Shown here in pieces: positions 18,575 to 26,950 of a stretch of 64,000 nucleotides of DNA. The stretch is taken from the NCBI RefSeq assembly GCF_963676275.1, contig NZ_OY781091.1, forward strand, positions 3,450,775-3,514,774, written 5' to 3'. Below the pieces are notes generated by a model. It was not told where the DNA came from. It saw only the letters and a program-made list of their open reading frames with translations, and did no database searches. The stretch comes from an uncultured Cohaesibacter sp. (GTDB lineage: Bacteria > Pseudomonadota > Alphaproteobacteria > Rhizobiales > Cohaesibacteraceae). Both the position numbers and the translations under genes were made by a program. Within the stretch, counting starts at the first letter, position 1; each line of letters begins with the position of its first letter.

Positions 18575-18595
18575 GGGGCCAATTGGCCCCTTTTT
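18575..18595 (+). terminator. Intrinsic terminator of serB
   Basis: The palindrome GGGGCCAATTGGCCCC is followed by TTTTT, about 65 bases past the serB stop. Confidence 0.85.
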
Positions 18596-18645
18596 CAATC
18601 AATGGATCAGATAGAAGGATCAGTTCGGAAAATCACGCCCGATCA

Positions 18646-20190
18646 TCATTTGGTGGTGCTGCCGTCACCCGCTTCCTTGATGGAAACAAATTCAAGCTCG
18701 CCCCCATCGGGCTTGGCAACCAGAAACAGGAAGGTCGATTTGCCAGCGGCTTGCAGTTCCGCCAGCCTTTTGACAAGGCGCTCCGGAGAAGCAACGATTT
18801 CCTGATTGACTTCAAGAATGATCATGCCAGCCACGATCCCCTTGCGATCCGCAAGGCTGTCCGGTACGACGCTGGCGACAAAAACGCCCTCGACATCTCC
18901 ATCCAGCCGATGCTTTCTGCGCTGTTGTACGCTGAGCCGCGACAGGCTCATGCCAAACACGGCGGGCTCTTCAGCTTGCAGCATTTGCGGCTTCTCGCGG
19001 CTCTGTTCACGCTCGGCAAGCTGGGCAACAACAACCTTTTGCGACAGGATCTGCCCCTTGCGGGCAAGCTGTATCTCCACCATCTGCCCGGCAGCCGTAT
19101 CCGCAACAAGACGGGTCAGGTCACGCACTCGGTTTATGCGGTGCCCGCCATAGGCCAAAATGACATCACCGGACTTGAGCCCCGCCTTGAAGGCAGGGCC
19201 TTCCTGATCAACCCATGTGATCAAGGCACCACGCACTTCGCTCACCCCGAGCCCTTCGGCGAGATCGACGGAAAGCTCCTGAATACGCACGCCAAGCCAG
19301 CCACGCCGCGCTTCACCATAATCCCGAAGCTGCTGCACCACCCGCTCGGTGATATCGGATGGAATGGCAAAGCCAAGCCCGATCGATGAACCTGTGGGAG
19401 AAATGATTGCGGTATTAACCCCCACGACATTACCAAACATATCAAACAGTGGCCCTCCCGAATTGCCTCTGTTGATTGCCGCATCCGTCTGAATGAAATC
19501 ATCATAGGGACCATTATTGATGATGCGATTGCGCGCCGAGACGATCCCGATGGAAACAGACCCGCCAAGCCCGAAGGGATTGCCGATCGCCATCACCCAG
19601 TCGCCAACGCGCAATTCACTCGCCCCGCCAAAGGAGACAGTCGGCAAGGGCTTGTCTGCTTCCACCTTGAGCAGAGCCAGATCGGTCTTGTTGTCATAAC
19701 CGATCAGTTCGGCGCGATGATTGCTGCCATCGTGAAATTTCACATTGATCCGGTCGGCTTCTGAAATGACATGATAATTGGTGACGATGAAGCCCTTGGC
19801 ATCGACAATGAAACCCGAGCCCAGAGATTGCAGGCTCTGCTTGCGCTCCATCTCGGCCATGTCCTCATCGAAATAATCGTCAAAAAACTTCTTGAAAGGC
19901 GAGCCCTCCGGCACTTCCGGAATCGGGATTGCACCTTCGGCAGCAACCAGAGAAATGGTGGAAATATTGACCACGGCGGGAGTCAACCGTTCGGCAAGAT
20001 CGGCGACACTGGTGGGGCCATGTTTGGTTTCGTGTCTGGTTTCATGCTCCTGAGCTACTGCAGAACCATCACTCAGAGCAGCAGACAGCACGAACATTCC
20101 GACGTAAGACAGCGCAACAAGGCAGAGCAGACCACGCCATGACCGGCGACCAGTCAATTGCAATTTCAAGATATGCAGCAAAAGCGTCAT
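18646..20190 (-). CDS. Do-family periplasmic serine endoprotease (DegP/DegQ type)
   Basis: A 514-residue secreted trypsin-like protease with two PDZ domains, for quality control of envelope proteins. A long amino-terminal hydrophobic segment (about 20-42) acts as a signal peptide or anchor. The catalytic triad is His140 (TNYHVIS), Asp170 (NKTDLALLKV) and Ser244 (GNSGGPLF). PDZ1 covers about 285-370 and PDZ2 about 420-500. I chose the ATG at 20190 because CAGG lies directly upstream and it starts the basic n-region; the frame also opens to 20271. The gene ends the hflK-hflC-DUF2065 neighbourhood, a setting repeated in many alphaproteobacteria, where protease and HflKC both concern membrane protein turnover. 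Confidence 0.92.
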   Translation of the reverse strand: MTLLLHILKLQLTGRRSWRGLLCLVALSYVGMFVLSAALSDGSAVAQEHETRHETKHGPTSVADLAERLTPAVVNISTISLVAAEGAIPIPEVPEGSPFKKFFDDYFDEDMAEMERKQSLQSLGSGFIVDAKGFIVTNYHVISEADRINVKFHDGSNHRAELIGYDNKTDLALLKVEADKPLPTVSFGGASELRVGDWVMAIGNPFGLGGSVSIGIVSARNRIINNGPYDDFIQTDAAINRGNSGGPLFDMFGNVVGVNTAIISPTGSSIGLGFAIPSDITERVVQQLRDYGEARRGWLGVRIQELSVDLAEGLGVSEVRGALITWVDQEGPAFKAGLKSGDVILAYGGHRINRVRDLTRLVADTAAGQMVEIQLARKGQILSQKVVVAQLAEREQSREKPQMLQAEEPAVFGMSLSRLSVQQRRKHRLDGDVEGVFVASVVPDSLADRKGIVAGMIILEVNQEIVASPERLVKRLAELQAAGKSTFLFLVAKPDGGELEFVSIKEAGDGSTTK

Positions 20191-20432
20191 AACCTGTTCT
20201 TTCCGATCCCTACCCGGCGACCCCGGCCGCCACAATTGCCCGTTCTTTTTATCGACATCATACAATATCAATCAGGAATGAATAAAGCTTCATCGCAACG
20301 CAAATAAAATCTCGCCGCCAGTCAACCACCATCAGTTGCAGAGCCAAAAAGAGAGACGACAGCATCAAACCACCGTCACTCAAAAGTGGATATCAATAAG
20401 CCTGCATAGAAAGGAGAAGCTGCGCCTCCCCC

Positions 20433-20894
20433 CTATTTGCAGCTTTTGAAAGCATAGACATTAACCGGCATGGCCAGACTTGCCATCAGATCATCCGGGC
20501 GCTCCATGCTCCATTGAGCCACGGTGTCAAATTGCTCGTCATCCATCTTCATGCTGGCCAGCGTCTGGCGCAAATGGGCAAAAACATAATATTGAACGCT
20601 TTCACCTTGAGAAACCGTTTCAACCGGAACATCGACAGGTTCCTCGTCATTGGTCTGAACACTCAGCCAACAAGCCGAAATACCGTTCGAACACAAATAT
20701 TCCGCCTGCATGGACCAGACGAGTTGCCCCTGTGAATGCATTTCAAAAGTGAAGGGATCGGCGAGACTTGCCGTTTGCAACAGATGAAGATTTCCCTCAC
20801 TGTCGGTAGCCTCATAGACAGCCCCATTCGGGCAATCCTCGGCCAAGGCAGGTCCGGCCAGCATTATGCAGGCAGCAAACAAATAGCGAAACAT
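20433..20894 (-). CDS. Secreted protein of unknown function
   Basis: A 153-residue protein I do not recognise. It begins with a clear signal peptide (MFRYLFAACIMLAGPALA, cleavage after ALA). The mature part contains several cysteines, including an early EDCPNGAVYE, one in YLCSNGISACWLS and a penultimate one in AFKSCK, suggesting disulfides in the periplasm. Overall hydrophilicity and size recall invasion-associated locus B-like periplasmic proteins, but the match is not strong. A strong ribosome site GGAGGAGA precedes the ATG. It sits between DUF2065 and the DegP-like protease on the same strand. Confidence 0.6.
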   Translation of the reverse strand: MFRYLFAACIMLAGPALAEDCPNGAVYEATDSEGNLHLLQTASLADPFTFEMHSQGQLVWSMQAEYLCSNGISACWLSVQTNDEEPVDVPVETVSQGESVQYYVFAHLRQTLASMKMDDEQFDTVAQWSMERPDDLMASLAMPVNVYAFKSCK

Positions 20895-21037
20895 GAACAA
20901 TCTCCTCCGTTGCGCATGAGCAATATCCATGCACTGAAAAGCCTTTGACTGATTAGCCTTAGAAGAAGAATGGCAAGGGCGCAAGACTGTAGCGAGACAA
21001 GGAACAGAACAGGCCTTTACAAAGCCAGAGAAAGCGC

Positions 21038-21223
21038 TCAGCCGCGCACCATCCAGACCAGCAGCACCCCGAGCACCATGGCCACAAGGCCACCGATTCT
21101 GAGATTGCTTCCGGGAATCGTCGCCACTTCCAGCATCATCCGCTTCATACTGCGCGGCATCGCCGCCCACAAAAAGCCTTCTATCACGAAGACAAGACCG
21201 AAAGCGGCTAGAAAGTCTGACAT
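21038..21223 (-). CDS. DUF2065 small membrane protein
   Basis: A 61-residue protein with two hydrophobic helices (about residues 4-20 and 42-59) joined by a basic segment RSMKRMMLEVA. The opening MSDFLAAFGLVFVIEGFLWA and the NLRIGGLVAMVLGV end are typical of DUF2065, found next to hflC in many proteobacteria. The ribosome site AGAGGAAC is two bases before the ATG at 21223. Function unknown; genomic context implies a small companion of the HflKC complex or of the downstream protease. Confidence 0.85.
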   Translation of the reverse strand: MSDFLAAFGLVFVIEGFLWAAMPRSMKRMMLEVATIPGSNLRIGGLVAMVLGVLLVWMVRG

Positions 21224-21304
21224 TTGTTCCTCTTGATGCCTTGAACTGGCAATGCTTGCGCGGCTCTCATCAAGCCGCGCAAGCATATGTCGTTATTATT
21301 CTAT

Positions 21305-22282
21305 TCAGTTGGAAACCGCAGTCTCTTGCGTTGTTACCGAGGAAACGGCAGCATCATCGGCGCTCGGAGCAGCTTCAGCTTCGGGCGTTTCTTCAGCCTT
21401 GGGCAACAGCGGAGCAGGTGACTTCCCGGCATCGTTGAAATAGTGGAAGAATTCACTATCCGGCGACAGCACCATGCGCGTATCCCCATTGGCCAGACTG
21501 GTTTCATAGGCCTTCATCGAACGATAGAATTCGAAGAAGTCCGGATTCTTGCCATAGGCCTCGGCAAAGATATTGTTTCTCAGTGCATCGCCGACACCGC
21601 GCTGGATTTCGGCATCGCGCTTGGCATTGGCAATGATAACCGTCGCATTACGATCAGCCACCGAGCGAATTTGCTGGGAAAGCTTCTCACCATCGGCGCG
21701 AATACCATTGGCTTCCTGCTGACGTTCGGTCTGCATCTGACGGTAGACAGCCTCGGAGTTTTCCTTGGGCAGGTCAGCGCGGCGAATGCGGTAATCGACC
21801 AGAGCCACACCAAGACGCTGGGTCTTTTCATCCACACTCTTGCGGATCAGTTCGACCAGTTCATCGCGTCTGTCGCGCACGATGTCCTTAAAGGTGAATT
21901 CGGCAACAACGTCACGCAGGGACGCTTCCATGAAGCCGTTCAACTGGCTCTCGAAGTTGGAGAGGAACTTGGCCTGACGCTTGAAGATGATCGGATCGGT
22001 GATGCGATAGCGGGCAAAGGAATCGATCAGCAGGCGCTTCTTGCCCGAGTCGATGACTTCCCGCTCGGACTGTTCCAGATAACGGGCGCGTTTATCAAGA
22101 TATTCCACGCTCTGGATGAACGGGGTCTTGAAATAGAGCCCGGGGTCACGCACCGCGCGTTCGATACGGCCAAACTGGGTTACCACAGCCTGCTCATGCG
22201 GATAGACAAGAAAGACCGAACCATAGAGCAGAACGGCAATGACAGCGGCAACAACCAGAGCAAAGACGGATTTTACAGACAT
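21305..22282 (-). CDS. hflC: HflC, SPFH-domain regulator of the FtsH protease
   Basis: A 325-residue membrane protein anchored by an amino-terminal helix (about 7-25), followed by a periplasmic SPFH/band 7 domain beginning LVYPHEQAVVTQFGRIERAV and a long coiled coil with ERQQEANGIRADGEKLSQQI. With HflK it forms the large cage around FtsH that moderates membrane protein degradation. The C-terminal tail is acidic and Ala/Glu-rich (about 295-325), longer than in E. coli. It begins 2 bases after the hflK stop. Confidence 0.95.
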   Translation of the reverse strand: MSVKSVFALVVAAVIAVLLYGSVFLVYPHEQAVVTQFGRIERAVRDPGLYFKTPFIQSVEYLDKRARYLEQSEREVIDSGKKRLLIDSFARYRITDPIIFKRQAKFLSNFESQLNGFMEASLRDVVAEFTFKDIVRDRRDELVELIRKSVDEKTQRLGVALVDYRIRRADLPKENSEAVYRQMQTERQQEANGIRADGEKLSQQIRSVADRNATVIIANAKRDAEIQRGVGDALRNNIFAEAYGKNPDFFEFYRSMKAYETSLANGDTRMVLSPDSEFFHYFNDAGKSPAPLLPKAEETPEAEAAPSADDAAVSSVTTQETAVSN

Positions 22283-22284
22283 GA

Positions 22285-23424
22285 TCAGTTCCCCGCTTTC
22301 TTGGTCAGTTCATTGAGCGGCAAATAGGGCACGACCCCCGAACCGCCTTCAGCCTTGTTATCAAGAATGATCTTGTCGGAATTGCTCAAAACCTGCTCCA
22401 TGGTCTCCAGATAGAGACGCTTGCGCGTGATATCGGGCGCCTTTTCATATTCGCCGAGAATTTCAGTGAAGCGCTGGGCCTGACCGCGGGCATCGGCAAC
22501 AGTCTGCTCACGATAGGCATTGGCCGCTTCCAGAACCTTGGCAGCCTGACCTTCCGCTTCCGGAACAACCTTGTTTGCGTAAGCCTGAGCTTCGTTCTGC
22601 ATGCGCACCTTGTCGGCCTTGGCCGTCTGCACATCGCGGAAGGCGTCGATCACCTGCTCGGGCGGTTCCACACCCTGCAACTGAACCTGAACGATATTGA
22701 TGCCGGCATTATACTTGTCCAGCATCTTCTGGGTCAGTTCCTTGGCGGCCAGCTGGATCGCGACACGGTCACCGGTCTGCACTTCATCCATGGTATTGCG
22801 GCCGACAATCTCGCGCATTGCCGATTCAACAACCTGCTTAACCGCAATTTCGGGACTGTCGACATTGAACAGATAGGCCTGAGGATCCTTGATATTCCAC
22901 TGGACCTTGAAATCCACGTCGATGATATTCTCGTCACCGGTCAGCATCAGGCTTTCCTCGGGAACATCCCGCTTGCTGACGGATCCGCGCTGGTTGGAGA
23001 ATTCGCGCGAGCCGATGGTCACGTCACGGATCTGGTCCACATTGACCGTCTCGGCGCGCCCGATCGGATAGGGCAGATTATAGTTCAGACCGGAAGTCGA
23101 AACGGCAATCGGCTGGCCGAGCAGCAATTCCACGCCAAGCTCACCTTCCTTGACCGTATAGAAGCCGGTAGCCATCCAGATCGCCACAGCGCCAAGCCCT
23201 AGCAGACCGATCCCCTTGAGACCAAGGGAGCCACCGCCCGAGCCGCCACCGCCGCCGGGGAAGACCTGCTTGAGGCGTTCCTGTCCCTTACGGATCATTT
23301 CCTCTAGATCTGGCGGATTTGGTCCCTGATTTTGAGGGCCTTGCCCCCAAGGACCGCCATTGCGACCACCGCCGCCGCCCCCCCAAGGGCCACCATTACC
23401 ACCATTCTGATTGTTCCAAGGCAT
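22285..23424 (-). CDS. hflK: HflK, SPFH-domain regulator of the FtsH protease
   Basis: A 379-residue partner of HflC. A glycine- and asparagine-rich cytoplasmic tail (NNQNGGNGGPWGGGGGG, then GRNGGPWGQGPQNQGP) covers about residues 3-45, as is normal for HflK. One membrane helix lies near 75-95, then the SPFH domain (TVKEGELGVELLLGQP) and a helical region with EAQAYANKVVPEAEGQAAKV. I chose the ATG at 23424 with AAGGA upstream; a TTG two codons earlier is an alternative. A promoter candidate lies about 95 bases upstream. Confidence 0.95.
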   Translation of the reverse strand: MPWNNQNGGNGGPWGGGGGGRNGGPWGQGPQNQGPNPPDLEEMIRKGQERLKQVFPGGGGGSGGGSLGLKGIGLLGLGAVAIWMATGFYTVKEGELGVELLLGQPIAVSTSGLNYNLPYPIGRAETVNVDQIRDVTIGSREFSNQRGSVSKRDVPEESLMLTGDENIIDVDFKVQWNIKDPQAYLFNVDSPEIAVKQVVESAMREIVGRNTMDEVQTGDRVAIQLAAKELTQKMLDKYNAGINIVQVQLQGVEPPEQVIDAFRDVQTAKADKVRMQNEAQAYANKVVPEAEGQAAKVLEAANAYREQTVADARGQAQRFTEILGEYEKAPDITRKRLYLETMEQVLSNSDKIILDNKAEGGSGVVPYLPLNELTKKAGN

Positions 23425-23517
23425 AATCAATCCTTACGTTAGGAACCCGTTGTCTATCTCTCGACCTACCCACTGTCGGGCCGCGCGCAGCCTATGACAG
23501 AAAAGTTGACCCTTTTT

Positions 23518-23547
23518 AAAATATTGACGCATTTCCACATCTGCCAA
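23518..23547 (-). promoter_or_regulatory. Candidate hflK promoter
   Basis: On the minus strand TTGGCA (23542-23547) and TATTTT (23518-23523) are separated by 18 bases and lie roughly 95 bases before the hflK ATG. The 380-bp gap to folA supports an independent promoter here. Confidence 0.4.
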
Positions 23548-23761
23548 GGACAGTGTGAGCCAACCCGCACCGCCTTTCCCCTGAAGCGCGCTCACCTACC
23601 CTCTTATAGGAGAGGAAACGAACAGGTTGCAAATGCGACTTTTGAGACAAGGTGGTTACCCCTGAAGGTAAAATCAAGACCAAAATGGACTTTTGGATAC
23701 AAGATGCCGCTTTGATGGACCTTTTCCAGCCTCGCTCCTCGCCATATCGCGGCCCAGCCCC

Positions 23762-23785
23762 CGCCCCTGAGCCCGCCCCTGAGCC
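23762..23785. repeat. Two tandem copies of a 12-bp GC-rich unit
   Basis: CGCCCCTGAGCC occurs twice in direct succession, with a partial copy to the left. It lies 20 bases past the folA stop codon, in the folA-hflK intergenic region (23425-23804), which otherwise holds the hflK promoter candidate. Confidence 0.7.
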
Positions 23786-23804
23786 CGGCACAGCCCCGGA
23801 GCGG

Positions 23805-24341
23805 TCAGCTTTCTGGAGAAAGCACCCTGTCATAAATGGCAAATGTCATCGCCGCACTGTCTTTCTCATTCTGTATGGTCGGCTCTCTGGAAACACATGT
23901 CCAGACCTGCAAATCGATCGGCGGCAAGAAGGTGTCGCCCTCCGGCTCGCTGTGAACATGGGTCACATAGAGCCGCCCGGCGCGCCCCCAAAGGGCATTA
24001 TAGATGGAACCGCCACCGATAACCGCGACCTCATCCACGCCATCGGCAAGCGCAATGGCCCGCGCCTTGTCCAGTGCCTCATCAATGGAAGCGACATGGA
24101 TGATCCCTTCAGCCTTGAAGTCGGGATCTTTCGACACCACGATATTGGTCCGCCCCGGCAATGGCCGCCCGATTGACTGAAAGGTGCGCCGTCCCATGAC
24201 AAGAGGCTTGCCCATCGTCATGGCCTTGAAGCGTTTGAGATCGGAGGACACATGCCATGGCATGTCATTATCCTTGCCGATCACGCCATTATCGGCAACG
24301 GCATAATGAAAAACGACAATTGGCTCGGAGGATCCCGTCAT
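23805..24341 (-). CDS. folA: Dihydrofolate reductase
   Basis: A 178-residue enzyme that reduces dihydrofolate to tetrahydrofolate with NADPH. The motif VIGKDNDMPWHVSSDLKRFK contains the substrate-binding acidic residue (Asp of SSDLKRF), MGRRTFQSIGRPLPGRTNIV forms the cofactor-binding region, and VIGGGSIYNA is the second glycine-rich stretch. It follows thyA with 13 bases between stop and ATG, preceded by a G-rich ribosome site. The pairing is functional: thymidylate synthase oxidises the folate that this enzyme regenerates. Confidence 0.95.
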   Translation of the reverse strand: MTGSSEPIVVFHYAVADNGVIGKDNDMPWHVSSDLKRFKAMTMGKPLVMGRRTFQSIGRPLPGRTNIVVSKDPDFKAEGIIHVASIDEALDKARAIALADGVDEVAVIGGGSIYNALWGRAGRLYVTHVHSEPEGDTFLPPIDLQVWTCVSREPTIQNEKDSAAMTFAIYDRVLSPES

Positions 24342-24354
24342 GCCAGCCCCCCCC

Positions 24355-25149
24355 TCAAACGGCCACCGCAGCGGCAATATGCGGATGCGGGTCATAATCG
24401 GTCAATTCGAAATCCTCAAAGACAAAGTCGAAGAGATCGCGCCTGTCCGGATTGATCTTCATTGCTGGTAAGGATCGTGGCGCGCGCGTCAATTGCAGCC
24501 GGGCCTGCTCGAAATGGTTGGAATAGAGATGGGCATCGCCAAGACTGTGAACGAAATCCCCCGGCTGCAAATCGCAAACCTGGGCAATCATCATGGTGAG
24601 CAATGCATAGGACGCGATATTGAAAGGCACCCCGAGGAAAACATCCGCCGAACGCTGATAAAGCTGGCAGGAAAGACGGCCATTGGCGACATAGAACTGG
24701 AACAGACAATGGCAGGGCGGCAGCGCCATGCGGTCCACATCGGCCGGATTCCACGCGGTTACGATCAGACGACGACTGTCCGGATTGCGCTTGATCTGCT
24801 CAACAAGCTGGCTGATCTGGTCAATCGTACCGCCGTCCCGCGCCGGCCACGAGCGCCATTGATGGCCATAGACAGGCCCCAGATCGCCATTCTCGTCGGC
24901 CCATTCATCCCAGATCCGCACCTTGTTGGCCTTCAGATAGGCGATATTGGTATCACCGGCCAGAAACCACAAAAGCTCGTGAATGATCGAGCGCAGATGC
25001 AGCTTCTTGGTGGTCAGCAGCGGAAAACCTTCAGACAGGTCGAACCGCATCTGGTAGCCAAAAACCGAACGCGTACCCGTTCCGGTACGATCGCCCTTAT
25101 CGGCACCATTCTCAAGAATGTGCGTCAGCAAATCGAGATAGGTCTGCAT
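24355..25149 (-). CDS. thyA: Thymidylate synthase
   Basis: A 264-residue enzyme making dTMP from dUMP with methylene-tetrahydrofolate. The catalytic Cys146 is in [13 protein letters not shown], and the dUMP/folate region [20 protein letters not shown] follows. Length equals the E. coli type. It is the first gene of thyA-folA and is divergent from the ssrA gene to its right. Confidence 0.97.
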   Translation of the reverse strand: MQTYLDLLTHILENGADKGDRTGTGTRSVFGYQMRFDLSEGFPLLTTKKLHLRSIIHELLWFLAGDTNIAYLKANKVRIWDEWADENGDLGPVYGHQWRSWPARDGGTIDQISQLVEQIKRNPDSRRLIVTAWNPADVDRMALPPCHCLFQFYVANGRLSCQLYQRSADVFLGVPFNIASYALLTMMIAQVCDLQPGDFVHSLGDAHLYSNHFEQARLQLTRAPRSLPAMKINPDRRDLFDFVFEDFELTDYDPHPHIAAAVAV

Positions 25150-25345
25150 GTCGATCCTTTCTGCCAGTTCAGACTTTTCCCCCGGTGTTACACGATTCTC
25201 CCGCGTTGGAATATGGCCAGCTTTGCGCGCCTGCCGCTCCCCGTTCGTCCAACAAATTGGACAATATGCGCATAGTTCTGATTTCCCACTTTAAATTTAC
25301 CAAGAGCCACCCTATATTCGCCCTGTCACGCAAGTGACTATGGCA

Positions 25346-25684
25346 ATAAATGGCCTTTGTAATAAGCCTATCGGACCCGGGGGCGGTACCCGGCGCCTCC
25401 ACCAAAAGCATCCCTTTTGCAGGATTGAAGCAAGAATGGTGTTTTTGCTGGGGGCGAACTAGGATCGACGAGGGTGTAAAGATCGTGCTTTTGCTCGGCA
25501 TTGTACCACCGTTATCGGGCTAATCGAGTAGTTGCAAATGACAACTATGCAGGCTCTCGTCTCGCTGCTGCTTAAGCAGTGCGACTAGCCACTAAAGCCC
25601 TAGCCGGTATGCTCGGTTAGGCGGGGTTCGGGGGCACCTGGCAACAGAAGCCCTCACCGGACTTCAGCTTTAGGCATTTAGACA
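25346..25684 (+). ncRNA. ssrA: Transfer-messenger RNA, circularly permuted two-piece type
   Basis: The acceptor piece comes first, as in alphaproteobacteria, and ends in CGCCTCC-ACCA (CCA end at 25404). A short spacer follows, then the coding piece starting GGGGGCG at 25450. GGGGGCG pairs with CGCCTCC and places a G-U wobble at the third pair, the alanine identity element. Before the CCA, the pairing CCGGG/CCCGG gives the T-arm. The tag frame at 25534-25575 encodes ANDNYAGSRLAAA followed by TAA. The AGGCATTTA at the far end can pair with TAAATGGCCT at the beginning, which would form the long helix joining the two pieces. Outer ends are approximate. A TATATT element at 25313 may be the -10. 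Confidence 0.93.
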
Positions 25685-25814
25685 CCAGTCAAAACTATAA
25701 TGGCAACGGTTGATATCTGACATCGCTACAGGGTTTTCCCTGTCGTCTGCTTGACTTTCATTGTCAGCCTCGGACATTGTGGCGTCAAATCAAGATCCAG
25801 TTTTTGGAGGCCTC

Positions 25815-26408
25815 ATGAGCGAAGACCTGATCCGGTATGACATCCTTGCACAGGATGCGTTGCGCGGCGTGGTTAAAACCGTCCTCACGGAAGTGGCACG
25901 CACAGGCCTGCCCGGCGAGCACCATTTTTATATCACCTTCAACACCCAGGCACCCGGCGTTCGCATTTCGCCAAGGCTTCTCGAGAAATATCCCGATGAC
26001 ATGACCATTGTCCTGCAGCACCAGTTCTGGGACCTGCAAGCCAATGATCAGGCGATTGAAATCGGCCTGTCTTTTGATGGCATTCCCGAAAAGCTCTATA
26101 TCCCCTATACCGCGATCATTACCTTCATCGACCCGAGCGTTCATTTCTCACTCCAGTTCGAAATCGAGATGGAAGAAGAAGATGAGCATGGCGCGGCAGA
26201 GGATGGTCTGGATGAGGATATTCTGACAGTTCTGCCTCCGAGCGAGGAACCTTTCTCCATGCCCGAAGAGGCTTCTGACGACGCGCCAAAAGAGAAGAAA
26301 AGCGCATCGAAAAGTGAAAAGGCCAAGGCATCAGACAAGGCCGATGCGGCAGACAAAGCCAAGGAAGGCGCAGAAGTCGTTTCTCTGGACGCATTCAGGA
26401 AAAAATAA
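25815..26408 (+). CDS. sspB: SspB, adaptor for ClpXP degradation of ssrA-tagged proteins (alpha type)
   Basis: A 197-residue adaptor that hands tagged proteins to ClpXP. The amino-terminal globular domain (about 1-125) includes ALRGVVKTVLTEVARTGLP, HHFYITFNT and DMTIVLQHQFWDL, the peptide-binding core. A flexible acidic and then Lys/Ala-rich linker (about 130-185) leads to a short ending VVSLDAFRKK, the segment expected to dock onto ClpX. I prefer the ATG at 25815, five bases after GGAGG. It lies 130 bases downstream of ssrA, so the tag RNA and its adaptor are neighbours. Confidence 0.92.
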   Translation: MSEDLIRYDILAQDALRGVVKTVLTEVARTGLPGEHHFYITFNTQAPGVRISPRLLEKYPDDMTIVLQHQFWDLQANDQAIEIGLSFDGIPEKLYIPYTAIITFIDPSVHFSLQFEIEMEEEDEHGAAEDGLDEDILTVLPPSEEPFSMPEEASDDAPKEKKSASKSEKAKASDKADAADKAKEGAEVVSLDAFRKK

Positions 26409-26446
26409 GGGCACCATTTTGGATAACAAAATGGCTTGAGGTCGAT

Positions 26447-26689
26447 ATGGGCAGCGTCATCAATCTAAGGCAGGCTCGCAAGGCGAAAGCACGCTCGCAG
26501 AAGGAAAAGCAAGCCGAGGCAAACCGTGCCCGTTTTGGCCAGACCAAAGAGCAAAAGACCAAGCTTCGCTTTGAAGCGGACAAGCTGCGACGTCATCTCG
26601 ATGGCCACAAGCGAGAGACCGGGATACAAGCAGATCAGTCCAATGACGGCCAGACTGACAGCGCCCGGACGGACAAAGAGAGCGACTGA
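26447..26689 (+). CDS. DUF4169 family small basic protein
   Basis: An 80-residue, strongly charged protein matching DUF4169, with the conserved opening VINLRQARKAKAR and RARFGQTKEQK. It has no hydrophobic segment and is predicted to be helical. Function unknown. It commonly accompanies a small ribbon-helix-helix protein, as here (11 bases downstream). A CCATTTT/AAAATGG hairpin lies between sspB and this gene. Confidence 0.75.
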   Translation: MGSVINLRQARKAKARSQKEKQAEANRARFGQTKEQKTKLRFEADKLRRHLDGHKRETGIQADQSNDGQTDSARTDKESD

Positions 26690-26700
26690 TTGGTATTGCG

Positions 26701-26919
26701 ATGAAAAAGCACTCTGTCACCATCGCAGGCCATCGCACCTCCATCTCTCTGGAAGATGAATTCTGGCAGGGGCTGAAGGCTCTGGCGGAAAGCCGCAACA
26801 AGTCTCTGGCCGATATCATCCGCCAGATAGACAAGGAGCGCGGCAGAAACAACCTCTCCTCGGCAATACGCATTGCCGTGCTCGACTATTACAAATCCCT
26901 CATTCCGGACAGCGCCTGA
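26701..26919 (+). CDS. Ribbon-helix-helix domain protein
   Basis: A 72-residue protein with the ribbon-helix-helix pattern: a beta strand HSVTIAGHRTSISLE, helix EFWQGLKALAESRN, then a second helix SLADIIRQIDKER. Such proteins bind DNA as dimers, and this subgroup travels with DUF4169. It lies 11 bases after the DUF4169 gene, probably one unit with sspB. No toxin gene is adjacent, so a toxin-antitoxin role is not supported. It is convergent with the AsmA gene. Confidence 0.8.
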   Translation: MKKHSVTIAGHRTSISLEDEFWQGLKALAESRNKSLADIIRQIDKERGRNNLSSAIRIAVLDYYKSLIPDSA

Positions 26920-26950
26920 AGCGGGCTTGCACACCCTCTGGATGATCACC

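Noticed and set aside
23516-23842. Open frame of 108 codons on the minus strand in the folA-hflK gap
   Set aside because: Its Gly/Ala/Ser run comes from the 12-bp GC-rich repeat, it overlaps the end of folA, and it covers the hflK promoter candidate.
25169-25501. Open frame of 110 codons on the minus strand between thyA and ssrA
   Set aside because: It runs antisense through the acceptor piece and the 5' part of the tmRNA gene, and has no family resemblance. It is a chance frame over a structured RNA.
25728-25743. ACAGGG/CCCTGT hairpin as the ssrA terminator
   Set aside because: It has no U run after the stem, so it was not listed as a terminator, although it may mark the transcript end.
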